From Stenotrophomonas maltophilia (GTDB lineage: Bacteria > Pseudomonadota > Gammaproteobacteria > Xanthomonadales > Xanthomonadaceae), in assembly GCF_001676385.1 (NCBI RefSeq), contig NZ_LYVJ01000012.1:1-64000 (forward strand): DNA of 64,000 nt, written 5' to 3'. The position numbers and the translations under genes are program-made. The notes below the pieces were generated by a model. It had not been told where the DNA came from and did not search any database. It saw nothing but the letters and a program-made list of their open reading frames with translations. Shown here piece after piece: positions 18,800 to 28,848 of this stretch (the stretch's first letter is position 1; each line of letters starts with the position of its first letter).

Positions 18800-20818
18800 T
18801 CAAAGGGCGCTGTCGACCACGGTGGCCGACACGGTCGGCACCGCTTCGGCGTCCTCGGCGATCTGCCGCGGTGCCGGTTCGGCCACGGCCACGCCCAGGT
18901 AGCGCTGCATCAGCTCCTGCACGATCGGGCTCTTGCCGGCGAAGCCTTCGATCGACTTGCCCAGCGACACCGCCTTGACCAGGTTCTCGAACATGCCGCC
19001 GTCGCCACCGACCAGGTCGATGTCGGCGTTGCGCAGCGCGCTGGCAATGACGTTGGCGTTCTCGCGCGAGACTTCCTTGCCGGCCTCGATCGAGGCGAGC
19101 GCCTGCTTCAGGCTGTTGTCCAGCATCATGCGGAACTCTTCGTGGCCGCGTGCCTGGTCGCTCAGCGAGGCGATGGCTTCGAACTTGCGCACCAGGCCTT
19201 CGGCCTCGGCCAGCAGCTTCTTCTGCACCACGCTGGCTTCTGCGTTGCCCAGCGACTCGGTGGCGGTGGCACGGGCCAGGCCCATCTTCTCCTCGCCCTG
19301 TGCCTGTGCCTGCAGGGTCTCGGCCAGCACGCGGGCCTCGTTGCTGCCCTGCTTCAGGCTGGCCTCGGCCTTGGCTTCGATCACGCGCGCCTCGGCGATG
19401 CCGACCTTCTCGATGGCCAGCGCAGAGGCCTCACGCACCTGTGCTTCGGCCAGGCCCGGCGCAGCCTGTTCGGCACGCAGGGCGTCGGCCAGCAGGCGCT
19501 TGGCTTCGGCCTGCTTGCCGGCCGCTTCGTGCTCGGCCTGGGCCAGCGTGGTCAGTTCCACCGCGCGATGCTTGGAAGCGGTCTCGCGCGCCTGCGCTTC
19601 CTTCACTTCGCGCACAAGCGCTTCCTGCGCCTTGGCCTCGGCTTCCAGGATCAGCACCTGCTTCTGGCGGTCGGCCTCGGAAACTTCGCGCACTTCCTTG
19701 ATGCGTTCTTCTTCCTGCGCCACGGTCTTGTCGATGGAGATGCGCTCGCGGGTGATGTTGGCCACGTCCATCTTGCCCTGCTCGACAACCTTGTCGCGTT
19801 CCACGCCCTGCAGCTGCACTTCGCGGTCGGTGGTGACCTGCTCCAGCTGGCGGGCACGTTCCACCCGCTCGGCCTCGATCGCAACGGCGCGCTGGCGGTT
19901 CTGCTCGGCCACTTCCACTTCGCGCAGGCGGTTCTGGTCGCGGATCTCGATCAGCTGCTGCGCTTCGATCCGGGCATTCTCGGCCAGTTGGCGCTGCTCT
20001 TCCTGCACCTTGGCGGTCTCGGCTTCCTCGCGCGCGCGAATGGTCTCGATCTCGCGCTTCTGGCGCGCTTCGGCTTCGGCCTGCTGGCGTTCCAACGCCA
20101 GCAGCGCTTCGCGCGCCTCCACGTTCTTCTTGGTGATGGCGAGCTTCTCGTTCTGCTCAAGCTCGTTGGTCACCACGTTCTGCGCGGCGGTCAGCTCGGT
20201 GATCTTGCGGATGCCCTGCGCATCGAGGATGTTGAACTGGTCCAGCAGCGCCTTCGGGGTTTGTTCCAGGTAGTCGATCGCCACATCTTCCAGCACGTAG
20301 CCGTTGAGGTCGTTGCCGATCACCGCGATGATCTCGTCGCGGAATTCCTGGCGTTTCTCGAACAGTTCGGTGAAGTCGAATTTCTTGCCGACCGTCTTCA
20401 GTGCCTCGGAGAACTTGGCGTTGAACAGCTCATCGACGGCGTGCTTGTCCGACGCACGGTCGGCGCCGATGGCCTTGGCCACGCGCAGCACGTCGGCCTG
20501 GGTCTCGTTGACCCGCAGGTAGAAGGCAACGGCGATGTCGGCACGCATGTTGTCACGGCAGATCAGGCCCTCCTTGCCGCGGCGGTCGATCTGCAGGGTG
20601 ATCAGGCTGATCCGCATCAGCTCGGCGCGGTACAGCACCGGGATGATCAGTGCGCCGGTGAAGTGCACCTTGGGCGTGGAGCTCATGTCGTTGACGATCA
20701 GGGCCACACCCTGGTCGACCTTGCGGTAGAAGGCCTTGAACAGGCCGGCCACACCCAGCAGCAGTACGAGCAGGCCGCCGACGACGGCCAGGATCGGTAA
20801 GAGGGACGCCAACGTCAT
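18800..20818 (-). CDS. Flotillin family protein, YqiK-like (SPFH/band 7)
   Basis: 672 residues. One N-terminal membrane helix (LLPILAVVGGLLVLLLGVAG, ~5-27), an SPFH domain to about residue 200 (KVHFTGALIIPVLYRAELM, VIGNDLNGYVLEDVAIDYLEQTP), then a very long Glu/Ala/Arg-rich coiled coil (~220-560) and a Gly-containing C-terminal tail (GGDGGMFENLVKAVSLGKS). Flotillins oligomerise into membrane microdomain scaffolds. The start overlaps the stop of the NfeD/YqiJ-like gene as ATGA, the usual pairing of the two families. It is the second gene of the module with the giant ATPase and TelA. Confidence 0.93.
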   Translation of the reverse strand: MTLASLLPILAVVGGLLVLLLGVAGLFKAFYRKVDQGVALIVNDMSSTPKVHFTGALIIPVLYRAELMRISLITLQIDRRGKEGLICRDNMRADIAVAFYLRVNETQADVLRVAKAIGADRASDKHAVDELFNAKFSEALKTVGKKFDFTELFEKRQEFRDEIIAVIGNDLNGYVLEDVAIDYLEQTPKALLDQFNILDAQGIRKITELTAAQNVVTNELEQNEKLAITKKNVEAREALLALERQQAEAEARQKREIETIRAREEAETAKVQEEQRQLAENARIEAQQLIEIRDQNRLREVEVAEQNRQRAVAIEAERVERARQLEQVTTDREVQLQGVERDKVVEQGKMDVANITRERISIDKTVAQEEERIKEVREVSEADRQKQVLILEAEAKAQEALVREVKEAQARETASKHRAVELTTLAQAEHEAAGKQAEAKRLLADALRAEQAAPGLAEAQVREASALAIEKVGIAEARVIEAKAEASLKQGSNEARVLAETLQAQAQGEEKMGLARATATESLGNAEASVVQKKLLAEAEGLVRKFEAIASLSDQARGHEEFRMMLDNSLKQALASIEAGKEVSRENANVIASALRNADIDLVGGDGGMFENLVKAVSLGKSIEGFAGKSPIVQELMQRYLGVAVAEPAPRQIAEDAEAVPTVSATVVDSAL

Positions 20819-21489
20819 TGATGTTTCTCCTTGTTGCCCGGAAGCAGGTTGTCCTGGAAATCGAGGGCGACCGCATCAGCGCGGACCACCCGGTAACAGT
20901 GTCGTTCGGCCCTGTGCTCGACCAGTACGATGCGCTCGCCACGCTGCAGTTCGATGTCGCTGCGAACCTGCAGGACCAGGCCGGCGCCGCCATCATCGAA
21001 AGTGGCGTAGCCGCTGCGGGCATCGACCTTCGGCGATGCGACCACGCCGACCCGGCCCAGCAGCGATGCCTGCGGCACCGGCCGCAGGCGCAGCAGGAAG
21101 CGACGAACCGGGCGCAGGATCAGGGCGGTGAGCGGGACCGCAGGCAGCAGTGCCAGCACCGCCACGAGCGTGTCAAGTCCCCAGCGCAGCACGTCCGGCA
21201 GCGGCAGCAGTACGAACAGATGGATGAAATAGGTGATGAGCCAGCCGAACAGGCCCAGCAGCGTGACCACCACCATGATCGGAACGCCGCCCAGGCCCCA
21301 GCGTGCCAGCACGGCCGACAGGCCACTGAGATCGCCGCCACCGTCGAGTACACCGTCGGCGCCGAGGTCGCCGAAACCGTCATCGACCAGGCCGAACGCC
21401 GCGATCGCCCAATAGAGCACCGCCACCATCAGCAGAATGCTGTACGGCAGGGTCGGGAACCCGAATACGACGGTGAGGAACTCCTGCAT
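20815..21489 (-). CDS. YqiJ/NfeD-like membrane protein with C-terminal OB fold
   Basis: 224 residues. Hydrophobic segments near residues 5-30 (FPTLPYSILLMVAVLYWAI) and ~65-130 (VPIMVVVTLLGLFGWLITYF and another) are followed by a beta-rich domain from ~145 (LLGRVGVVASPKVDARSGYA, GERIVLVEHRAERHCYRVV), the OB fold seen in NfeD/YuaF partners of flotillins. I chose the ATG preceded by AGGAAGG; a 35-codon upstream extension of the frame has no ribosome site. First gene of the module; its promoter should lie in the 168 bp before it, downstream of trpF. Confidence 0.88.
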   Translation of the reverse strand: MQEFLTVVFGFPTLPYSILLMVAVLYWAIAAFGLVDDGFGDLGADGVLDGGGDLSGLSAVLARWGLGGVPIMVVVTLLGLFGWLITYFIHLFVLLPLPDVLRWGLDTLVAVLALLPAVPLTALILRPVRRFLLRLRPVPQASLLGRVGVVASPKVDARSGYATFDDGGAGLVLQVRSDIELQRGERIVLVEHRAERHCYRVVRADAVALDFQDNLLPGNKEKHQ

Positions 21490-21657
21490 CGCTTGCCTTC
21501 CTGGGCTGTGGGCGGAGGCCGCCCGTTCGAAGCGCGCACTGCACGCCCCGCCGATCCCCGCGCCGGCCTTCATGGCAGGCGCGCTTGGGACCATCCTATG
21601 TGAAGAATGCGTGCAGGCTCAAATCCAGGTCCAAATCACGGCAAATAGTGACTCCAA

Positions 21658-22314
21658 TCACTCGAGAACCGCGCAATCCGCCCGGCGCACTTCCTCGACG
21701 AACGTGCGCATCCTGTAGCCGTCCTTGATGCCGGGCTCCAGTTCGATGCCGCTGGAAACATCCACGCCCCACGGCAGGGTGGCCAGCACCGCGTCATGGA
21801 CGTTTTCCGGGTTCAGGCCGCCGGCCAGCAGGAATGGCCGATGCAGGCCGGTGGGGATCCGGCCCCAGTCGAAGGCCACGCCGGTACCGCCACCGCCGCC
21901 CGGCGCATGGCTGTCGAACAGGAAGCCGGCGGCACTGGGATAGCGCAGCTGCAGGGTACGGGCATTGACCTCATCACGCCCGCCCATCGCGATCGCCTTC
22001 AGATAGGGCATGTTGAAGCTGCGGCAGAAGCTTTCGTCTTCCTCGCCGTGGAACTGCAGCAGGGTCGGCCGGACCGTGCGCAGCACCTCGCGCACCTCTT
22101 CCTTGCTGTTGTTGCGGAACAGCGCCACCACGTCGACCATCGGCGCGATCGCCTGGCGCATCGCCCGCGCCTCGGCCGGCGCTACGCGGCGACTGCTTTC
22201 GCGGGCAAAAATGAAACCCACCGCGTCCACGCCCAGCTCACCGGCCAGGCGGACATCGCCGGCGCGGGTCATTCCACAGAACTTGATGCGCGTACGGTAG
22301 TAGGAGCGGCTCAT
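21658..22314 (-). CDS. trpF: Phosphoribosylanthranilate isomerase
   Basis: 218 residues, TIM barrel catalysing the third step of tryptophan synthesis. Catalytic Cys is in RIKFCGMTR and catalytic Asp in [14 protein letters not shown]; the phosphate-binding end reads [12 protein letters not shown] and GVDVSSGIE. The start overlaps the truA stop as ATGA. In many relatives trpB, trpA and accD follow closely, but here they are about 10 kb away on the same strand, beyond the flotillin-TelA module and trpI-like gene. Confidence 0.95.
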   Translation of the reverse strand: MSRSYYRTRIKFCGMTRAGDVRLAGELGVDAVGFIFARESSRRVAPAEARAMRQAIAPMVDVVALFRNNSKEEVREVLRTVRPTLLQFHGEEDESFCRSFNMPYLKAIAMGGRDEVNARTLQLRYPSAAGFLFDSHAPGGGGGTGVAFDWGRIPTGLHRPFLLAGGLNPENVHDAVLATLPWGVDVSSGIELEPGIKDGYRMRTFVEEVRRADCAVLE

Positions 22315-23081
22315 AGCGTGACCTCGGCGGGCAGATGCCAGTTGTCGGGGTACAGGGGCCCAAGGAACACCAGGCCCTGCGGCGGTGCGGTAGGACCGGC
22401 TACGGTGCGGTCGCGCCCGGCCAGCAGTTCGGCGATCCATTCCACCGGCTTCTCGCCACTGCCCACCAGGATCAACGAACCGACGATATTGCGGACCATG
22501 TGATGAAGGAATGCATTGCCCTGTACTGCGACTTCAATCACCTCGCCGTGGCGGCTGACCTGCAGCGATTGCAGTTCGCGCCGCGCGTGCAGCGCCTGGC
22601 ATTGCACCGAGCGGAACGCGCTGAAGTCGTTCTCGCCAAGCAGGGCCTGGCCAGCGGCGTGCATGCGGGCCGCATCCAGTGCGCGCCGCTCCCAGCTCAG
22701 GGTCTGGCGGCCCAGTGCCGGCCGCACCTCGCGGTTGAGCAGGCGATAACGGTAACGGCGTGCCCGTGCGGAAAAGCGGGCATGGAAATCATCGGCGACC
22801 GGCACGCACCAGCGCACCGCGATCGAACGCGGCAGGCGGGTGGTGGTGCCCAGCACCCAGGCGCGCGGGTCGCGCGCCACGTCAGTATCGAAATGGACGA
22901 CCTGGCATTGCCCGTGCACGCCGGCGTCGGTGCGCCCGGCACAGACCACCTGCAACGGCGCGTCGGCCACCGACGACAGGGCCTGCTCAAGGCTGGCCTG
23001 CACACTGGGGCCGCCCTCGCCCAGGTTCTGCCAGCCCCGGAAATCGCTGCCGTCGTACTCGACGCCAAGCGCGTAACGCAT
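22311..23081 (-). CDS. truA: tRNA pseudouridine(38-40) synthase
   Basis: 256 residues. Modifies U38-U40 in the anticodon arm of tRNAs. The catalytic Asp is in [11 protein letters not shown], the start reads [16 protein letters not shown] and the C-terminal core has [13 protein letters not shown]. It lies between the VOC gene and trpF, in the conserved fimV-truA-trpF order. Confidence 0.96.
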   Translation of the reverse strand: MRYALGVEYDGSDFRGWQNLGEGGPSVQASLEQALSSVADAPLQVVCAGRTDAGVHGQCQVVHFDTDVARDPRAWVLGTTTRLPRSIAVRWCVPVADDFHARFSARARRYRYRLLNREVRPALGRQTLSWERRALDAARMHAAGQALLGENDFSAFRSVQCQALHARRELQSLQVSRHGEVIEVAVQGNAFLHHMVRNIVGSLILVGSGEKPVEWIAELLAGRDRTVAGPTAPPQGLVFLGPLYPDNWHLPAEVTL

Positions 23082-23113
23082 GTGCTACCTCGATGTTGCG
23101 GGTGGGGCGGCGC

Positions 23114-23476
23114 TCAGGCCGGGTCGCGTTCGGACCAGACGGCCAGCTCGTTGCCGCCGGGCTCGATGAACTGGAAGCGGCTGCCCCCGGGGAAGGAAAA
23201 CACCGGCCGCACGATCTCGCCGCCGGCATCGCGCACGGCGGCCTCCACCGGTGCCAGCTGGTCGGCATACAGCACCAGCAGGGGAGCACCTGCGCCGCTG
23301 GCCCGCTGAGGCGGGCTGCGGAAGAAACCGCCCTGCAGGCGGCCGTCGTCGAAGGCGGTGTAGTCGCTGCCATAGTCGACGAACGACCAGCCAAATACCT
23401 TTTCGAAGAAGGCACGGCTGGCCGCCGGGTCGCTGGAGGCGAATTCGACGTAATCGATGCGGCGCTCGCGGCTCAT
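23114..23476 (-). CDS. VOC (glyoxalase-fold) family protein
   Basis: 120 residues, a single vicinal-oxygen-chelate unit: IDYVEFASSDPAASRAFFEKVFGW at the N-terminus and FQFIEPGGNELAVWS at the end, with the Glu of the usual metal position. I chose the ATG with AGGAC nine bases upstream; a GTG at 23506 would overlap the fimV stop as GTGA and add ten residues, also plausible. Substrate unknown; such small proteins may be glyoxalase-, bleomycin-resistance- or lactoylglutathione-lyase-like. Confidence 0.8.
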   Translation of the reverse strand: MSRERRIDYVEFASSDPAASRAFFEKVFGWSFVDYGSDYTAFDDGRLQGGFFRSPPQRASGAGAPLLVLYADQLAPVEAAVRDAGGEIVRPVFSFPGGSRFQFIEPGGNELAVWSERDPA

Positions 23477-23502
23477 GGCAACGTCCTGGTCGACGGGGTG
23501 GG

Positions 23503-25461
23503 TCACGGCAGGCGGGCCAACAGTTCGCGGGCCTGCGCCTGGCTGTGCAGGTCGCCGCCTTCGGCCACTTCCTGCAGCAGGGTGCGCGCGGTCTGGGCGT
23601 CGCCCAGGTCGAGGTAGGCGATCGCCAGCTCCAGGCGCTCATGCCCCGCCTGCGATGGCCAGCCCGAATCCCCGGTCACGCTCCCGGCGTCATGCGCTTC
23701 GGCCGGCGGGTCAAATACACCGCGGAACTGGGGTTGCTGTTCAGCGCGCAGCGCATAGTCCGGCACCGCCACTTCAGCCGCAGGCTCCGCTGTCGTGGCT
23801 TCATCGGGCTGCGGCGCAATGGCTACGTTTCCGTCGCGCGCAGCGACCGGCTCTTCCCGGCGCGGCAGATCCGTCACTGCCCTGGGCAACGCAAGTGCCT
23901 CATCCTCGCGCAGCACCTGGGACTGCCATTCGGCGTGTGCCGCCCCCCCCGCCTGCTCCTCGTGTTCAGTCGCCCACGCCGGCATCGCCGGTTCCTGGCG
24001 CTCACCCGCAGGCGCCGACGACGACCATGAAGACTGTTCGGCCAGGGTATCCAGCGCGGCCCCGGCGGGCACGGCCGCAGCCAGGCCGGCCGCATCATCT
24101 TCTTCGCGTAGCGGCGGCAACGGCGACGGCTTGCGCCTACGCAGCAGCCAGGCCGCCGCAGCCGCCAGCAACAGCACCGGCAGGCCCAGCCAGTACCACG
24201 GCGTTGCCGCATCGCGGGCGCCCGGGGCCTGCGCCAGGCGCTGCTGCGCAGCGGCCAGGTCGTTGTCCTTCATCGCGATCAGCGACTGCTGCTGTTCCTT
24301 CAGCTTTTCCAGTTCGGCCACGCGCTGCTTCAGTTCGCCGATCTCGGCATCACGGGTGGCGATGTCTTCACGTGCCTGCCGCAGTTGTTCGTTGCCCAGC
24401 ATGTCACCCTCGCTGCCGGCAGCAGTGCCGGTGGTTGTGCCCGCACGTGCGGCGTCGGACGCCAGCGCCGGGGCGATCTCAAGTCGTGCCCCGCTGGCCG
24501 CAGCCGGCGGCGCAGCATCCGCGGTTGCCGCCCTCGCGACCGGCGCCACCGTACCCGTCGGTTGCGGCACGGCACGCGCCTGCCGCCATTGCGCGGCATG
24601 TTCACGCACCAGCGCAGCGGCCTCGGCGGCGTCGACCGCAGCAAGCGCTTCGTTGCCTGGCATGCGCAGCACCGCCCCCTGCCTGAGCAGGTTGACGTTG
24701 CCACGAATGAAGGCTTCCGGGTTGGCGCGCAGCAGGGCGATCATCGCACGGTCGCGGCTGACCTGATGGCCACGCGCCACGGCAACGGCGATCTGCGACA
24801 GGGTCTGGCCGCGCTGCACGGTGACGCTGCCGTCGGCCGATGGCTTGGCGGGCGCCGAGGCGACGGCGTGAGGCGGTGCCGGCACAGGTGCAGGTGTGGC
24901 TGTTGGCGTTGGCGTTGGCGTTGGCGTTGGCGGGTTGACCGTATCCGCTGTCGCAGGCACTACCGGCGGCGCTTCGCGGGTGATGGTGTTGGATAGAGTG
25001 CCCGCCGGCGCAACGATCTCCGGCTCGGCCACCGCCAGCGCACTGGACGGTGCATCAACCAGCGCCGAGTACTCGCGCACCAACCTGCCCTGGCCCCAGT
25101 CGGCTTCGATCAGGAAGCTCAGCGACGGGGTCTCGACCGGCGCCTGCGAGGTCACCCTGACCACCGCCCTGCCCTGCGCGTTGCGGGTCAGCTCGAACTG
25201 CAGCTCGCTGACCAGCCCGGTTGGCCGCTGCAGGCCGACCCGCTCGAAGGTGACCGGTGAGGCCAGCGCCACGCGCAGGTTCTCCAGCTCGGACGGGTCA
25301 GCCGAGACGACCGGGATCTCGGCCAGCAAGGGCTGGCCCGGCTTGGACAGGACACGGATGTCGCCCAACCCCAGGGCGAACGCCGAACTGCTGGCCAGGG
25401 CCAGCAACGCAGCGGAAAGATAGGTGAGCGGGCGCTTTGCGCCCTTGGCCCGTTTATTCAT
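23503..25461 (-). CDS. fimV: FimV-like motility/peptidoglycan-associated protein
   Basis: 652 residues. A signal peptide (LTYLSAALLALASSSAFA) is followed by the FimV N-terminal domain (LGLGDIRVLSKPGQPLLAEIP), a Pro/Thr linker, a LysM-type segment (GQTLSQIAVAVARGHQVS, with ALLRANPEAF), a coiled coil (~370-410), one membrane helix (WYWLGLPVLLLAAAAAWLL) and a cytoplasmic tail ending in the FimV TPR motif (LELAIAYLDLGDAQTARTLL). FimV organises the polar type IV pilus machinery in Pseudomonas. Five exact GTTGGC units (24902-24931) encode the Pro-Thr linker. Placed between asd and truA as in Pseudomonas. Confidence 0.92.
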   Translation of the reverse strand: MNKRAKGAKRPLTYLSAALLALASSSAFALGLGDIRVLSKPGQPLLAEIPVVSADPSELENLRVALASPVTFERVGLQRPTGLVSELQFELTRNAQGRAVVRVTSQAPVETPSLSFLIEADWGQGRLVREYSALVDAPSSALAVAEPEIVAPAGTLSNTITREAPPVVPATADTVNPPTPTPTPTPTATPAPVPAPPHAVASAPAKPSADGSVTVQRGQTLSQIAVAVARGHQVSRDRAMIALLRANPEAFIRGNVNLLRQGAVLRMPGNEALAAVDAAEAAALVREHAAQWRQARAVPQPTGTVAPVARAATADAAPPAAASGARLEIAPALASDAARAGTTTGTAAGSEGDMLGNEQLRQAREDIATRDAEIGELKQRVAELEKLKEQQQSLIAMKDNDLAAAQQRLAQAPGARDAATPWYWLGLPVLLLAAAAAWLLRRRKPSPLPPLREEDDAAGLAAAVPAGAALDTLAEQSSWSSSAPAGERQEPAMPAWATEHEEQAGGAAHAEWQSQVLREDEALALPRAVTDLPRREEPVAARDGNVAIAPQPDEATTAEPAAEVAVPDYALRAEQQPQFRGVFDPPAEAHDAGSVTGDSGWPSQAGHERLELAIAYLDLGDAQTARTLLQEVAEGGDLHSQAQARELLARLP

Positions 25462-25502
25462 GGGCGACACTATAAAGCGTGCGGACCGGGGTCCGCACCC
25501 AT

Positions 25503-25560
25503 GTAGAGCCGAGCCCATGCTCGGCTGCATTGCCTGAGCCGAGCGTGGGCTCGGCTCTAC
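25503..25560. repeat. SMAG-type palindromic repeat pair between asd and fimV
   Basis: Two inverted units start and end with GTAG/CTAC and carry the GAGCCGAGC...GCTCGGCT core. The layout matches the SMAG elements described for S. maltophilia. RNA from either strand can form two hairpins. Confidence 0.85.
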
Positions 25561-25592
25561 AGAAGAGGCTGGGCATTGCCCGGCCGCTGTGA

Positions 25593-26621
<1,029 letters not shown>

Positions 26622-26679
26622 GGGGAAAACTCTCACGAAAACGGGGAATGGGGAAAATCACGCACGACAGCTGGGTTCG

Positions 26680-26715
26680 GGGAACCTCCTCAGGCAGGGG
26701 CGCGCGGAGGTTCCC
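26680..26715. other. Hairpin after the hydroxyacid dehydrogenase gene
   Basis: GGGAACCTCC (26680-26689) pairs with GGAGGTTCCC (26706-26715) across a 16-base loop, starting within the stop codon of the dehydrogenase gene. No T run follows, so it may attenuate or stabilise rather than fully terminate before asd. Confidence 0.5.
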
Positions 26716-27752
26716 TATCGTTTCCCGGTTTTTTTGCCCAGCGTCACGCGCGCAGCCATCGCCGCGTCAGCGTTGATCGCGCTCGGCATGTGCAACGGGC
26801 CGCCGTCCAGGCCGAGCCCGGCAAGCAGGTTATCCACGGCCAGCTGTACCATCGCCGCGCGCGTGGCCAGCGAGGCGCTGCCGATATGCGGCGTGAGCAC
26901 CACGTTGCGCAGTGCCAGCAGCTCCGGGCGCACCTCCGGCTCACCCTCGTACACATCCAGGCCGGCGGCAGCCAGGCGGCCGTTGGCCAGCGCGTCGGCC
27001 AGTGCGATTTCGTCGACCAGGCCACCACGGGCAATGTTCACCAGCGTAGCCGACGGCTTCATCTTCGCCAGCGCGGCGGCATCGATCAGGTGATGCGAGG
27101 CCGGGGTGTATGGCAGCACCAGCAGCAGGTGGTCGGACTGTGCCAGCAGCGAATCCAGGTCCACATAGGTGGCGCCCAGTTCGGCTTCGGTCGCGGCCGG
27201 CAGCTGCGAACGGTTGTGGTACAGCACCTTCATGCCGAACCCGTGCGCACCGCGGCGGGCGATGCCCTGGCCGATGCGGCCCATGCCGAGGATGCCCAGC
27301 GTGCTGCCGTGGATATCGGCACCGAGCATGGTCTGGAACGACCACTGCTGCCACTGGCCATCGCGCAGCCAGCGCTCGGACTCGGTGATCCGGCGCGCGG
27401 CCGCCATCAGCAGGGCGAAACCGAGATCCGCGGTGGTTTCGGTCAGGACGTCCGGCGTATTGCTGGCCAGGATGCCGGCCGCGCTGAGCGCATCGACGTC
27501 CAGGTTGTTGTAGCCGACCCCGACATTGGCGATCACCTGCAGCTGCGTGGCATCGGCCACCTGGGCTGCGCCGATGCGCTCGTTGAGGGTGATGATCGCG
27601 CCGTCGGCGCGGGCCAGCTGTGCGGCGATCTGGTTCGGCGACCAGGCGGTGACGGTGTCGGTGGTGCGCAGCTGCACGCGATCACGCAGCGGCGCGATGG
27701 CCGCGTCGATCAGCGGCTGGCTCACCCACACGGTCGGCCGCGCGTCAGCCAT
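26715..27752 (-). CDS. D-2-hydroxyacid dehydrogenase (glyoxylate/hydroxypyruvate reductase type)
   Basis: 345 residues. NAD(P)-binding Rossmann motif [16 protein letters not shown], catalytic Arg in [10 protein letters not shown] and Glu/His in [10 protein letters not shown] ... LTPHIGSA. The N-terminal catalytic half has [19 protein letters not shown] chosen; it overlaps the aroC stop by 8 bp, so the gene is translated with aroC. Substrate may be glyoxylate or hydroxypyruvate; in some relatives at this place the gene is annotated as erythronate-4-phosphate dehydrogenase-like, but the domain layout is the short GRHPR one. Confidence 0.87.
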   Translation of the reverse strand: MADARPTVWVSQPLIDAAIAPLRDRVQLRTTDTVTAWSPNQIAAQLARADGAIITLNERIGAAQVADATQLQVIANVGVGYNNLDVDALSAAGILASNTPDVLTETTADLGFALLMAAARRITESERWLRDGQWQQWSFQTMLGADIHGSTLGILGMGRIGQGIARRGAHGFGMKVLYHNRSQLPAATEAELGATYVDLDSLLAQSDHLLLVLPYTPASHHLIDAAALAKMKPSATLVNIARGGLVDEIALADALANGRLAAAGLDVYEGEPEVRPELLALRNVVLTPHIGSASLATRAAMVQLAVDNLLAGLGLDGGPLHMPSAINADAAMAARVTLGKKTGKR

Positions 27753-28848
27753 CGATCTGCCCGGGAATGCGCGGGGTGATCGTGCCGACATCGCCGCACT
27801 GCGCGCGGTGGCGCAGCGCCTGGTCCATCAGCACCAGCGCCACCATCGCCTCGGCGATCGGCGTGGCACGGATGCCGACGCAGGGATCATGGCGACCGGT
27901 GGTGACCACCTCGACCACGTTGCCGGCGGTATCCAGCGACGGGCCCGGCAGGCGCAGGCTGGAAGTCGGCTTCAGGGCAATCGACGCGACCACCGGCTGG
28001 CCGGTGGAAATACCACCGAGGATGCCGCCGGCATGGTTGCTGGCAAACCCCTGCGGGGTCAGCAGGTCACGGTGTTCGGTACCCTTCTGCGCCGCACTGG
28101 CGAAACCATCGCCGATCTCCACCCCCTTCACCGCATTGATGCTCATCAACGCGGCCGCGACCTCGCCGTCGAGCTTGCCGTAGATCGGCTCGCCCCAACC
28201 CGGTGGCACGTTGTCGGCCACCACGTCCACCCGCGCACCGACCGAATCGCCGGACTTGCGCAGCGCATCCATGTACGCCTCCAGTTCCGGTACCTGCGCG
28301 GCGTGCGGCCAGAAGAACGGGTTGTCTTCCACCACCGACCAGTCGAAACCGGCCGGGGTGATGTCGCCCAGCTGCGACAGGTAGCCCCGCACGGTGACGC
28401 CGAAGCGTTCGGCCAGCCACTTCTTGGCGACCACGCCGGCGGCCACGCGCATGGTGGTCTCGCGCGCCGAGGAACGGCCGCCACCGCGCGGATCGCGGAT
28501 GCCGTACTTGTGCCAGTAGCTGTAGTCGGCATGGCCCGGGCGGAACTGCTGGCCGATGTTGGCGTAGTCCTTGCTGCGGTGGTCGGTGTTGCGGATCAGC
28601 AGCGCGATCGGGGTACCGGTGGTCAGGCCCTCGTACACGCCGGACAGGATCTCGACCTCGTCCGCCTCGCGGCGCGCCGAGGTGTGCCGGCTCTTGCCGG
28701 TGGCACGGCGCTGCAGGTCGTGGGCGAACTCGGCAGCGTCCAGCGCCAGCCCCGGCGGGCAGCCATCGATCACGCAGCCGATGGCCGGCCCGTGCGACTC
28801 GCCGAACGTGGTGACGGTGAACAGCCTGCCGAACGAATTGGAGCTCAC
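27745..28848 (-). CDS. aroC: Chorismate synthase
   Basis: 367 residues. FMNH2-dependent last step of the shikimate pathway. Signatures: [57 protein letters not shown] and [15 protein letters not shown]. The GTG start overlaps the prmB stop as GTGA and gives [10 protein letters not shown]; upstream in-frame codons belong to prmB. Confidence 0.97.
   Translation of the reverse strand: MSSNSFGRLFTVTTFGESHGPAIGCVIDGCPPGLALDAAEFAHDLQRRATGKSRHTSARREADEVEILSGVYEGLTTGTPIALLIRNTDHRSKDYANIGQQFRPGHADYSYWHKYGIRDPRGGGRSSARETTMRVAAGVVAKKWLAERFGVTVRGYLSQLGDITPAGFDWSVVEDNPFFWPHAAQVPELEAYMDALRKSGDSVGARVDVVADNVPPGWGEPIYGKLDGEVAAALMSINAVKGVEIGDGFASAAQKGTEHRDLLTPQGFASNHAGGILGGISTGQPVVASIALKPTSSLRLPGPSLDTAGNVVEVVTTGRHDPCVGIRATPIAEAMVALVLMDQALRHRAQCGDVGTITPRIPGQIDG

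Noticed and set aside
16829..20800. A 1323-codon open frame on the plus strand opposite the ATPase and flotillin genes
   Set aside because: It is the mirror of high-G+C codon bias; its composition is His/Gln/Val/Arg-rich without domains, and the opposite strand encodes two clear families over the same bases.
24902..24931. CRISPR-like tandem repeat
   Set aside because: The units are six bases long, contiguous and coding (Pro-Thr linker), with no spacers.
25503..25560. tRNA or small-RNA gene from the strong hairpins
   Set aside because: The same palindrome recurs at several gene ends with GTAG borders, which fits SMAG repeats; no tRNA arms are present.
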